NCBI GenBank assembly: GCA_037893225.1
Contig: JAZGUH010000184.1
Location: 806,001-870,000, forward strand
Reading direction: 5' to 3'
DNA length: 64,000 nt
Origin: Hippasteria phrygiana
Taxonomy: Eukaryota; Echinodermata; Asteroidea; Valvatida; Goniasteridae
Below, piece after piece: positions 1 to 9,905 of this stretch (position 1 is the stretch's first letter; the number at the start of each line of letters is the position of its first letter). A program made the translations under genes and the position numbers. The notes under the pieces are model-generated. The model had not been told where the DNA came from and made no database searches. It was given only the letters and a program-made list of their open reading frames with translations.

Positions 1-1454
1 GAAAACCAATTGTGAATTTTATTTGGTCCAATTGGAGGAAAGATTTCCAATTGGGGGAAGGAATTCCAATTGGAGGAAGGATTTCCTGTTAGGGTATAAC
101 TTTTTTCACTGTAATAGTGCTGTTTAAGTAGGGACCAAAACAAACATTGTGCATGCATTCCAACACTCGTTTTTGTCATGTGCAACTTGCAATCAAACAG
201 TCATTGCTGGATGGTGCGTGAAGTTTGAGCATACATTGTAATCGCAAACCCGTCATTTGCGTAAACTTGAATACATTATGTAATTGTTCATTTTTAAAGA
301 ATGTAAACAAATTTGTTTTTGAATTGTTTTCAATTCTATTTTTGCTATTTTCTTAAAACAAATTCTGTTCAGCATTATCAAACATTATCAGCCTAGGTCT
401 TTCCCTACCTTTCTAATTTAACACCTCTTTTAATGCCATCTGGGCAATTCCACGGAAAAAGAGACAAAGTGAGAAAGTGGAAAATTACTTGTAATTTTTA
501 ACTGCAAGTGCTACAATGAAAAATATGAAAAAATTTGATATCAAATGAAAGAGGCCAACATGCTCTTTCATTTTAATGACCTTACATGTGTTAATCATTA
601 TTTTTTCTCAAAAAAAACCCTCATTTTGGGGTAAAATTGTTTTTTTGTTGGTAAAAATGCCTAAATGTAGATGATATTTTTGCACCCTTATTAGGGTTTA
701 TTTTTATGTTTTGGGGGTTTAGCTACTTAATAAAGGATACCTAAACAATGTATGTTTAGTGTTAAGGATTTTTGAATTTTCTAATGTATTTCAATATCAC
801 CTTATATTTAGGGTATTTTCGTCGGACAAACTGTAACGTACATGTAACTAACCATGATTTATTGGCAGTCCTTAAAACTGATAAATAATTGCTCCATGTT
901 TTATGTGAAAACACTTGCCAGTAAACCAATCAATGTTAGAGATGTTACATTTTCTTTCAGTTGTATCCCACTCGAGGAAACTTGTTTATGTAAACTTTTC
1001 TTCCATGTCCGTTTTTGTAACGTAACTAACCAAGATTAAAGTTGCCTTTACAATGCACATAACATGTCTGAATATTTTTAAATATCATTGTGTGATACCT
1101 CTAGGTATAGATGTATTAATGGTACCATAATGAAGAATTGATAGGCTTTCATCATAATATAGGAGCCCAAAGAACTGTACAGAGTCACTAAAAATGTAAC
1201 GTAACTAACCGTGGAATTGCCCATCTGGTCAAACTCAAGAGTCTTAACTTCAACAGGGACCGCCTTTGGTGGGAGGCAGGTTAAACAGAATTACTTTTAA
1301 CATGCTATTTGGATATACCCACTGGAAATAATACTCAACAATTAGAATTTTAACTGTTGCCCTGATAAAAGTGCATCAAAAATAAGTCCAGTGAGAACAC
1401 AGCTTTAAGCAGAGCTTTAATATTTACATGTGAAACTTGAAATTGCAGATACAA
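1..1454. other. gene-free AT-rich stretch with short dispersed repeats
   Basis: No supported coding exon was found before the one starting near 1449. The first 90 bases hold three or four degenerate copies of a CCAATTGGAGGAA-like unit. The motif TGTAACGTAACTAACC recurs at about 832 (with a short internal insertion), 1016 and 1195, about 180 bp apart, suggesting an eroded tandem repeat. The rest is unremarkable AT-rich sequence. Confidence 0.5.
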
Positions 1455-1541
1455 ATGTGTCGACAACGATACAACTCGATGGCAGACACACCAAACAAGA
1501 TGAATGATTGGCAGAAATCATGTTCAACCATCCTCAAACAG
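1455..1541 (+). CDS. first coding exon of an unrecognised two-exon gene fragment
   Basis: A TTGCAG acceptor-like site ends at 1448. It is followed by an ATG at 1455 and 29 open codons ending ...STILKQ directly before a GTATGT donor at 1542. The exon leaves in phase 0, and the next exon at 2382 is entered in phase 0, so the join is frame-consistent. The exon sits between good splice signals, which is why I prefer it to chance. An alternative start is the Met at codon 9 or 16. No domain is recognised. The short basic and polar N-terminus (MCRQRYNS) gives no targeting signal. Function is unknown. Confidence 0.4.
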
Positions 1542-2381
1542 GTATGTTGCATCTGCACATATTATATTGTGCAAGGCTTTCTGTAAATTCATCCAAGTTA
1601 TTCAGAAAGAAAGTGAATAAGAACTAATTATGAGGTACACCTGTGTTAAACTATTAGTCAATGTTGCTTTTATTCAGCAACTTTTACCCATGTGGACTAT
1701 TTGAAATGTTTACAGGAAATCAAGTTTGTATAGGTACATGTAATAATATTCTAATTTAAATTTAGGATAGATCAAAGCACATATGGTCGCTTCTATTGAT
1801 AAGTTCAATCTAGTTTTTGAAACCTGTAACAGTAGTACTGAAATCATGTTGTGAAACCCCTAGATGTGATTTTCTATTCAAAATGGACAGGATGATTGGG
1901 TGGAGGTTATTTTAACAATGAGGGTCCAAAATCAAATCCAGAGCCACTTTCGGGTGAGAAGGCACTTTTTATCCAGGTGGGACATTATTCTGTTGGCTTC
2001 AGATGTGATCTTGAACAGAGTAAGCCATGATTTTGGACACATGTTGTCAAAATAGTTACTTCTCTTTAATCCTCCTTTCCATTTTGAATAAAACATCACA
2101 GCCACAAGGTGCACAGTGCCAACTGTCAAGTGCTGCTTTTTTTCCCTCCATTTGACCATATTAGCATAACCAAGATACATGTATCTTAGCCTGTATGCCA
2201 AAAAAGAAATTAAATACAATAACTGGCTTCCCACTAGGCATATTTAAATGTTACTCTTACTGTCTGGATGATGTCACATGGTTCAGAGGATGATGCCGTA
2301 CCTTTTTTTTAACATGAGCAGATTCATTCTGGCCCTTGTTACGTGCCCATTGCAACTAAGAATTGTTTTTTTATCCAACAG

Positions 2382-2933
2382 AAAGAAATTTCCCTCAAAA
2401 CAGTGAGATATTTGGCAACACTGCCAGCAAAATCTTACCAGGTATTGCAAGATATCTTCAAAAAAATTGAGGATGGTAAGCTGAAGGGGCAGTCATTGAC
2501 GCGAAAAGAGCTGATGTCAACCCCTGACACAGGGAGATGTTCGTATGCCTTTGGGAGTCTTGGGGCTCCCCCTGAGGATGCCGTTCTGAGCCTCCTTACG
2601 GATGTCAGGGATGAGCTGTTGTCCCCTACAGAGCTGGCATCTGAGGCCACCTACCTCAGAAAACTTATGGAGGTGCAAAGAAGCTTTGCAGCACTGATGG
2701 GATGTGATTCCTGGGAGGCTGCAGTTCAGCAGCACCCAGAACAGGCGACAAGAGAAGTGATGGCATGTTTCACCAACGGTTCTCGAACCATTGGTGATCA
2801 GCGTCTTGTGCCGTTCTGCAAAACGATTCTCGCTAGAAAGACACAAGGTGACGCCTCTTCTTCAGTGGTCATCACTGACAACGTGGAAGGATACATCATG
2901 ACAGCAGATGTGGCCTGGCTTCAAATGATCTGA
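2382..2933 (+). CDS. second exon of unrecognised gene fragment, about 180 codons
   Basis: The open frame follows an acceptor ending ATCCAACAG at 2381 and starts KEISLKTVRYLATLP. It is balanced and protein-like: an alpha-helical N-terminal half (LPAKSYQVLQDIFKKI), a middle with SYAFGSLGAPPEDAVLSLL, and an end with SSVVITDNVEGYIMTADVAW before a stop at 2931. Just after the stop, another frame reads V-I-V-D-P-P-K and then a GTATAG donor. A one- or two-base shift near 2920 may therefore have broken the original exon end. The D-P-P-K string recalls adenine-methyltransferase DPPY/W motifs, but with no other methyltransferase motif visible this is only a hint. No family is recognised. It could be a mobile-element accessory gene or a broken host gene. 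Confidence 0.45.
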   Translation, partial: KEISLKTVRYLATLPAKSYQVLQDIFKKIEDGKLKGQSLTRKELMSTPDTGRCSYAFGSLGAPPEDAVLSLLTDVRDELLSPTELASEATYLRKLMEVQRSFAALMGCDSWEAAVQQHPEQATREVMACFTNGSRTIGDQRLVPFCKTILARKTQGDASSSVVITDNVEGYIMTADVAWLQMI

Positions 2934-2968
2934 ACTTGTGATTGTTGACCCACCAAAGGTATAGTATA

Positions 2969-3464
2969 CAAATATTTACTACTTCAAGTGGTGTAGTAAA
3001 ACTAGCCTCCCAAGATGATCTATGAAATTGAATGCTCCCATGGATCACCGTGGGAGGCTTGTTTTACCACACCACGAGATAAAGCAGTAAATATTTGTTT
3101 TATAACACCTCACCCACAGATTCTGCTTGATTTTAATATTTTAACATTATTTAAATCTAAATACAGTTGAAATGAACTTCTATTTCAATACAAAATTAGT
3201 GGAAACTCTATTTTCTCTTTTCCAAACCACCCCATGACAAAATGTTTGAACCCAGCTCTGTAGCGCTGGCACTTCGGAACAATACGCGTTACGCGCAACG
3301 CGCACACCCGCATGCATCTGCACACAAATACCGCGCCATGGGTATAGTACTTTGGTTGCTAATGGTATAGTACTTTGGTTGCTATGGGTATAGTACTTTT
3401 GGCCGTGCACAGGAAGATAGCAAAAATAGAAAACGACACAGAATCTGTGGATGAGGTGTTATAA
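2969..3464. repeat. nested inverted repeats with an inner tandem triplication
   Basis: Two inverted-repeat pairs lie side by side. 2969-3011 pairs with 3052-3097 (arm core GTAGTAAAACTAGCCTCCCA). 3100-3125 pairs with 3439-3464 (core CAGAATCTGTGGATGAGGTG). Between the second pair, 3339-3402 holds three copies of a ~23-bp unit containing GGTATAGTACTTTGGTTGCT. The structure looks like a decayed foldback or MITE; no target duplication was identified. Confidence 0.6.
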
Positions 3465-3740
3465 TCTATAATATAGAGATTTACTAATTACGTTGTAATA
3501 TGAGAAAAACCTGATCCATCATTCATCCAACTTTTTACAAGTTGTCACCTACATGTATAACCAGACAATTTGCTGACAAACTTTACATGAAGGTTTTGGT
3601 GATTAAATGACTTTAGTCTAGCCATGTCCAGAGTGTGGATAAATCAATCACAACAAGTTCCCAGAATTTGTAAACGTTTAAAGGCCTACAAAAATGAATA
3701 TTATAGCCAAATATTTTTTAGAGGCAGAAAGCAATTATGG

Positions 3741-4088
3741 TTAGAAAACTGACCTTATGAAATAATGCAGGCAACTTTGTATTGAAAAAAAAGGCAACTC
3801 CAACCCTGATAAATCCAAAGATTTTAAATATGATTTTGCACGCACCCTATGTTCACGTATAATAGCAGGTGTGCCAATAAGTTTATCAACGGGCACGTAT
3901 GCTGCACTCGTATAGTATAAGCCGTTGCCCGGATCGGGTCTTTTGTGGCTGCGGCTTCGAATTTGGCCATTGACAGGCTGTGGTGAAGAGCCATAGCCAT
4001 TGATAATGTCTGTGAGATAGTCTGACATCGGTATGCAACTAGGCGTGTTGACAAAATACTGTACAAACGCTATGACAACACGAACCAT
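3741..4088 (-). CDS. possible minus-strand reading frame, unrecognised
   Basis: A 115-codon open frame on the minus strand begins MVRVVIAFVQYFVNTPS and contains MSDYLTDIINGYGSSPQP. Its middle reads like real protein rather than low complexity, but no domain is recognised. It has no clear splice sites, and it ends in sequence like the surrounding AT-rich DNA. It could be one exon of an unidentified gene or a chance open frame. Confidence 0.18.
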   Translation of the reverse strand: MVRVVIAFVQYFVNTPSCIPMSDYLTDIINGYGSSPQPVNGQIRSRSHKRPDPGNGLYYTSAAYVPVDKLIGTPAIIREHRVRAKSYLKSLDLSGLELPFFSIQSCLHYFIRSVF

Positions 4089-4221
4089 TTAAAATATCTG
4101 TTACATGGGATTTTTGTCAGATGTACCCCAGAAATATATATGCACAAGAACTTTCCCAAGACACATTATAATAAAATCAGGCGGGCACATTTTTTTTAAA
4201 GTAATATTTATTGATTTCTTC

Positions 4222-4490
4222 GTAATTTTTTTTAGGTAAACCCAGAATGCCGTATAGACAGGGATAACACCCAATTTTAGGAAACAACCTGGGAAGCGAC
4301 ATTGTGGGGATCACTCAATGAGGATACGACTTTTTAACTTATAATTCGTTCATGACTTCTGACTAGTGCCCACCCCGAACAAGGATACTGACAATTTGGG
4401 AGACCGCCAAGGTAGGGCAAGATGGCTCAGTTGGTAGGGCACCGGTACGGTAACCCGGAGGTCGCAGGTTCGATTAAATTTGCCAGTGAA
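4222..4490 (+). repeat. rearranged tRNA-derived SINE fragment
   Basis: The segment 4364-4480 matches the SINE at 41303-41440 in the same orientation. It includes the pre-head text GGATACTGACAATTTGGGAG, an A-box-like TGGCTCAGTTGG and the block CGGTAACCCGGAGGTCGCAG. The B box is damaged (GGTTCGATTAA). The segment 4225-4340 is instead the reverse complement of the body at 41205-41298. So tail and head are in opposite orientation here, unlike the head-to-tail order at 41 kb. Confidence 0.7.
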
Positions 4491-4792
4491 GTTTGGGAGA
4501 GCATTGCGAAGAGGGTGTTGCCAAAGACAACTTGTAATTAAGTACCCCCTGCATATGTGCCCACCTCTGACCACCAAAAGACGTGCGAGGAAAAAGAAGC
4601 AGCAACAGCAGCAGCAGGCCAACTTGCCCAAGACACACAAGATTAAGACCCACAAGATGCAGCAACCCCAGACGCGATCAACAAGAAAGAGGTCCACTCT
4701 CAAAAGAGAACAGTCGCATAAGAAGTCTGTACCAGTAGCTGATGAGGATGGCTTCATTCTGGTCAAGCGCAGAAGCAAGACTCAACTAAATA
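4480..4792 (+). pseudogene. Lys/Gln-rich reading frame, interrupted by MITE
   Basis: The frame encodes a very basic segment (TTKRRARKKKQQQQQQ), then more Lys/Thr-rich sequence and a D-E-D-G-F-I-L-V-K-R-R-S-K motif near its end. A DxDGFxxVxRR-type motif is common in ORF1-like proteins of non-LTR elements, which is a weak hint at origin. The Met at 4480 lies in the upstream SINE fragment, so the true N-terminus is uncertain; the convincing part starts near 4560. Translation stops inside the MITE that begins at 4793. The downstream continuation could be the open frame at 5239-5420 (ending before a GTAGGG donor-like site). No function is assigned. Confidence 0.3.
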
Positions 4793-5238
4793 TGTGACCC
4801 GCTCTGCAAAAAGGGCACTTATGTTGCAAAATTTGAAAATAGCGTTTTATATATAGCTTGAAAGGCTATTTTATATGCTTTCATATGGTATATGTCTGAG
4901 GTCTGTAGCATTTTGCAATCACGAGATATTTGGAAATTTGCATGTTTGTTTTCAGGAATTTCTTGAAATGACTTAAGGAGAAACAAGCCATTTAAAAAAA
5001 CAAAAAGCAAAGCAATAGATGGAAGCACTCGACAAAAACACATTCTTTTTCCAACTTTATTTACTGAAATCAAAGATTTTGGTTATGAAATAGAATAATA
5101 TAGGTATCAAAGATGCAAAAAATTCCCTCCCTTCAAAATCACTTGTTTGAAGAATTTTTCACCCTCTTCACATTGAACAGCCCATAACTTGTAAAAGCAT
5201 ACAGCGACTTATGTGCCCTTTTTGCAGAGCGGGTCACA
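4793..5238. mobile_element. 446-bp MITE with TA target duplication
   Basis: Terminal inverted repeats begin TGTGACCCGCTCTGCAAAAA and match over about 26 bp at both ends. They are flanked by TA at 4791-4792 and 5239-5240; reading the ends one base in gives ATAT on both sides. The interior is AT-rich and has no coding capacity. A TA duplication fits Tc1/mariner-type mobilisation. It interrupts the basic reading frame on its left. Confidence 0.8.
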
Positions 5239-5420
5239 TATAAGCAGCAACGGGTTGCAACCCACTGTGTACATTGGTCAAGTTCAACCAAGCATTGTAC
5301 GTGTACATTCATGCAAGGCGACGGACAATAACAGATATGTTGTTCGAAAAAAGGCACGGAAGATGACAGAAGCGCAAACAACAGGCCAGGAGGAAAAGGC
5401 GTCACAAGAAACGTGCCCAG
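5239..5420 (+). pseudogene. possible continuation of the interrupted basic reading frame
   Basis: Directly after the MITE an open frame reads SSNGLQPTVYIGQVQPSIV and then a basic stretch (RYVVRKKARKMTEAQ), ending before GTAGGG at about 5421. The composition resembles the Lys/Gln-rich frame to the left of the MITE, but simple excision leaving one TA does not join the two frames cleanly. Continuity is therefore inference. No domain is recognised. Confidence 0.22.
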
Positions 5421-7564
5421 GTAGGGCTGTTTTGCTGCATAGCATTTTTTGTATACCCTATTAGAAACATTTTTTTTATCTAGTCAGAAAAACAAAAGCA
5501 AGTTAATCAATCATGAATACATTTTGTTCCCCAAAAATTGCATGAAAATGGAAAGGGATAAAAAAAATCGGCCCCCACCCCATTTTGCATGTATTATTTT
5601 TTTTACATTCAGAAACGTCTAAATTTGAGCTATATTTGTATGAAGTGAAGCCACATGACATAAATGCCATCAAGCCATCTCTTCCTGTGATAATACAGTC
5701 CACCTCTTTGTCCAAAATCTCATAATAAAGTGGGTTCTATAATATTAAATGAAATGACTTGCATTGGCAATTATTTCCTGTGCCATGTTCGATTTTATAC
5801 ACTTTGTCTGAAATAGTCAATGTAAATTTTTCTCCCCCTTGGAAAGTTGTTGTGGTGTTTTGCTATAAAGTTTATTATGTACACGTAACATTGGTACTGT
5901 GAAATCTATGGGAGAGTCCCCTTAACTTGTAGATCCCAACAAAGTATGTATTCTTATTTAAGGTCAGTTTTGTTCTCCGTTCCAAATGGCCAGTGTTTCA
6001 TTGTTCACTTTATACCATCATGATGAACTAACATTAGTACATGTACCGGTACCTTGAACAGGAAGTTTTTTGAGACATGCTGATGATGACTAGGACAGTT
6101 TGGTTTGTGTGCATGTTGATAAAGACCTTCCATATGCATTTCCCCTGGAGTTGTACAACAAGTTTGGATGCAGATATGTTGTGCCCAAGAGTTCCTTTTT
6201 TGACTGAAATATTCAACTATTTCAAGTGTTGGCATTTCTCCCACCAGTACATGTACATTCAGTTGATGTGTCTACTATTAAAGGCTTAGTGTCTACCCAA
6301 CAACATGACTGGAATACCCTACAAAATTTGGACACAAGACAAAGAAGAAGATAGTTGCAGGCCGGGACATGAATGAGCTAATTGAGAATGGTGAGAATTA
6401 GTGTTTAAAATCAATATTTGTTTTTGTACAACTGGGGTTAATGTACCACTGTTTTCTCAAATTCACGTTTTGTAATATTTCATAGTGATTGCATCAAAGT
6501 CACTGATTATCTCATGTCAGTGTTTTGTTCACAAAAGGCGTTGCTCTTACCTCATCATCCCCTTCTCTTTACAGTTGGACTAATAAAATGGGAATCATCA
6601 AAGCATTCAAACTACAATCGGAAGATGGAACTGATGTCGATGACGACACAGCATTACAAATGGTGTTGTAAGGAAATGTACTGTCCATTGTATATTGGGA
6701 TGGTATGTATGACAGGCATGGAGTTCAAACTTTTCATTTCACAATAAGAAGGAAGAAAAAGGACAATAAAATATACAACAAATTCAACACTACTTACCAA
6801 AAATGTAAAAAGAAAAAAAAAATTAACACTGCACATGGAAAAAATGTGGTTAAATGAATCAGAGTTTTGACAGCGTCTATTGGCCCAAATGGGGAGGTGG
6901 TTCCTGATTCTCCCCCCCCCCCCAAAAAAAAACAAAAAAAAACGGGTGAGATCAGGGACCCCAACAAAGTGGGTGTTCAAAGATGTCTTTGGGTGGTGTC
7001 GGTGTACAGTGGCCCTGTCTGGTCTTAAGTGAGTTTTTAAAAAGTCAAACAATATTAGCAAACACCCTATCCTCACTTTTCTTGAAAATGACGGCCCACC
7101 AGGTGCCATGATTTCACAGAATTCTTGACTATTATTTACTTAGTCAATTACAAGACCTGTGGTGAAGTTCTGGCCAAAGAAGTGTGCATCTTAGAGAATG
7201 TTGCCAGCATTAATGCCGGGAACAAGAATTGTTAGCAGACGGCTATCAAACCAAAAATACCAGCTTGGTTTCTGAACCAATCCTCATTTGGATGATACAT
7301 TTGTATATGATAAAGAAAGCCTAGAACACATCTAGTATTCATAGATACAGGCTAATTGAAACGTACAGACTTCTCTCAGACATTTCTACATGTGTGATAA
7401 CACGCATAAGCTCACTTGCATTATCCATTCAATATCTGTTCCCACCCTCCATTACCACTCCCTGATTTATGCGTTGATTCTCTATCAAGACCCTAACAGA
7501 CACAAGTATTATTCCAAGGGAAACATACATGTATCCCACATTTTTCCTCTCAATTTCATTACAG
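5421..7564. other. gene-poor stretch with one or two possible small exons
   Basis: Mostly AT-rich sequence without homology I recognise. A small exon-like frame (KMGIIKAFKLQSEDGTDVDD) follows a TTTACAG acceptor at about 6574 and stays open for about 95 bases. It could belong to the same gene as the cysteine-rich exon at 7565, but this is not supported by a second signal. A C10/A9 homopolymer pair lies near 6915-6935. Confidence 0.3.
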
Positions 7565-7768
7565 CAGTTTGTATGGGGACGGTACGGATTTCTACATCTG
7601 CTAGACATACACTACCAGAAGCAGTTTATTTGCAGAGAAAACACATGTGGCAAAGATCCAGAAATAATTTTCTGTGATGCAACACAGAAAAGAATTTCTC
7701 TGTGGAAGGAGAATGTTCAAAAGGCTACCAAAGGGAGACAGTATCATCAACCAGATAAGTTATATATT
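7565..7768 (+). pseudogene. cysteine-rich exon of a mobile-element-like protein
   Basis: An acceptor ending TTACAG at 7564 opens a frame beginning QFVWGRYGFLHLLDIHYQKQ. It contains C-R-E-N-T-C-G-K-D-P-E-I-I-F-C-D, a CxxxxCGxxPxxxxxD pattern. I associate that pattern with cysteine-cluster regions next to KDZ-type and HMGXB3-like transposase-derived proteins; this is recalled family knowledge, not a search. The frame continues with KRISLWKENVQKATKGRQYH and then loses character after about 7768. It lies 850 bp upstream of the protease relic on the same strand and may be part of the same element. Confidence 0.35.
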
Positions 7769-7849
7769 TTAGATAATCAGCTTGCAAAAAAAAAAGTTAA
7801 GTACAAAATAACAGAGTTGGTACCCCTACCCCCAGACCCTTTTGGCTAG

Positions 7850-8608
7850 GAACTATCCTCAATCCTGAAAAATCCTTCAATTGGTACCAACTGGATTGTA
7901 GCCTCAATCCTGCAAAATCCTCCAGCAATCACTGCATGTACATGTCAGCCCCTGAAAGTCGTCCTTTGGTTAAGTTGAGGTAAGGGTCAATGCCAGTAAT
8001 TTGGGGGAGCAACATGCAGTTGCGTAATTTAGAACCTCTCTATAATGCCAGAGTGGTCTTGCCATCCGGTATAATAAACTCTCTGGACCCCATGAGGCCT
8101 CGACGGAATACGGAATCCTCAAATTTATCCCTGCTCGCAAATCCTCTTGAAAGCCGTACTCCACCTCAACCGGGTACTTTCCATTTTTTAAAAATCAGTC
8201 GTCAGGGACATCTGCGAGGGTTGTCGGATGTTCTCCGTTCATAATGGAAGACTTCAGCGGCCCTCTGCATCTGGCAACATACACGATTTAGGTGCAAAAT
8301 GTACGAATTTGAGCCGTAAATGCGAATTTACACTTATACTTCATTGAAATACACTTTGTCGCCCAGTATCGCTGGAAACAAACTGGAAACAAACTTGAAA
8401 AAATTGCAGTTCTCCCAAGTGTAGAAATAGATTTACGCCGATTCTGTTTGAACAAAAACCCCGCTGTTTACTGCCTAAGATCTGTAATAATGCATGAGGG
8501 TCAATCCCTACAAAGCGGTCATTATAAAAGCCTTTGTTAGGGAAAATCTGTATGGTACTGGTTCAGTCACGAAATTCGACGACTCACAGGTAGACCACAT
8601 AGGCACGT
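7850..8608. other. no gene seen
   Basis: Short open frames here show no domain and no paired splice sites. The phrase CTCAATCCTG(C/A)AAAATCC occurs twice, at 7857 and 7903, as a small direct repeat. Confidence 0.4.
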
Positions 8609-9615
8609 TTGCTTTTACCACCCAGATATCGAAATCTGGTTATATTTTTTGAAAGAACAGATGTACACAGGAAAGACAAAGACTGCACGGGCTCATGCAC
8701 TTCAGATGACAATTTCGTGGTCAGCGATAAGGAGAGAGAATTTGTGAACAATCTATGGTATTCGCTTAATGAAAAAAACCTGCATAGCGTTGCAGTCAAA
8801 AACACAACAAACACAGATTTCTTAACATTTTCCCATTTGGCAACAAACAATTCTTCTCCCTCCCCTGCGATTGTGAGGCGCCTGAAACATGTATACACAA
8901 GTTATCAACCGGGATGGTTGGGAGAAGGAGTGATAGCCTTTTACCTGAATCAGCTTTGCAAACTTTCACATGATGATTCCCACCAGAAAAGGAAGTTTGG
9001 GTCCGTGCAGTGCTTTGTGACCAAGAAGATATTGCATAATAAAATAACTCCAGAAACTATCGATCAGTGGCCAAACACTGCTTTGTAGGTATGCATTTAT
9101 GTGAGGTGATGTTATTTCCCCTATTAGAAAATATGCACTTCACCCTGTACGCCATCGACACTAAAAGTAGCAGGATAGATTGTTTGGATTCCATGAGTGA
9201 CAGGAAAGACACCAGGCAGAAGAGGTTAGCCCATGGTCATGCATTCAGGGAGTTTTTTCAGAACGGTTCAATCAAGAGAAACTGGAATAATACTCGCGGT
9301 GTTCTTCAGTGTGAAAAAAATGATTAACATAAAACAAGCACCCTGTCTGCAGCAAACAGATTCAGCAAGTTGTGGTGTTTATTGCTGCTTGTTTGCCAAG
9401 GAAATGTGTCTGGGAGAGAGAAAGCTTCACATAGGCCTCCAAATGTATCTCACGATTCAGCTAATAAAACGATCCAACATTGTTGACCCCCAGCTTCAAC
9501 AATTATATTCAACTTACATGAGTTTTGTAATAAAAGGAGTAAATTCTAATGACAATTTGCGTCGGTTTGGTATTTTACAATCAAACTCTGCAGTGCAGTA
9601 TATTGATTACTTTTG
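8609..9615 (+). pseudogene. Ulp1/SENP-like C48 cysteine protease relic
   Basis: Three overlapping frames together give a C48 (Ulp1-type, SUMO/ubiquitin-like) protease. The first (8609-9088) has the substrate-binding entry motif QPGWLGEGVIAFYLNQLC. The second gives ENMHFTLYAID with catalytic His at about 9136, and RIDCLDSM with Asp at about 9187. The third gives CLQQTDSASCGVYCC, with the oxyanion Gln and catalytic Cys at about 9371, the usual spacing. It ends with a plausible C-terminus (AVQYIDYF) and a stop. At least two frame changes, near 9085 and 9300, break it, so it is not functional as read. C48 domains are often carried by DNA transposons. Its downstream neighbour on the same strand is a transposase-like relic, which supports an element origin over a host SENP gene. 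Confidence 0.75.
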
Positions 9616-9905
9616 ATCTTGCCTTTACTCTTGCATCATTTTAATATTGAAAAGGCTCTTGTAATATTCGTGTGCAATCAGGAAATCACCTTTTACTGAA
9701 ATTTACAAGTAGGAAGTTGCATGCTGCAATGGGTAAAGTGAAACAATTAGCATTGTTAACATATTGGTATCTGATTGGTCATACACCTATGACGTCACAT
9801 TGTGTACGGAAGCTTGCCAAATATTGTCCACGTTCAGCGTTCGTCCTATTGCATGGCATGCTGTTTTGCTGTCAAGACGTCATACAGATCATCGTACAGA
9901 TCACC

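Noticed and set aside
2860..2980. Adenine methyltransferase gene on the basis of VIVDPPK
   Set aside because: The motif is in a different frame from the open exon and no S-adenosylmethionine-binding FxGxG-type motif is nearby.
4350..4778. Minus-strand frame of 142 codons with poly-Cys
   Set aside because: It is the antisense of the CAG/CAA-rich Gln tract and the SINE fragment; composition explains it.
6654..7109. Minus-strand 151-codon frame
   Set aside because: Built on C10/A9 homopolymers and T-rich DNA; Phe-rich low complexity, with no motif.
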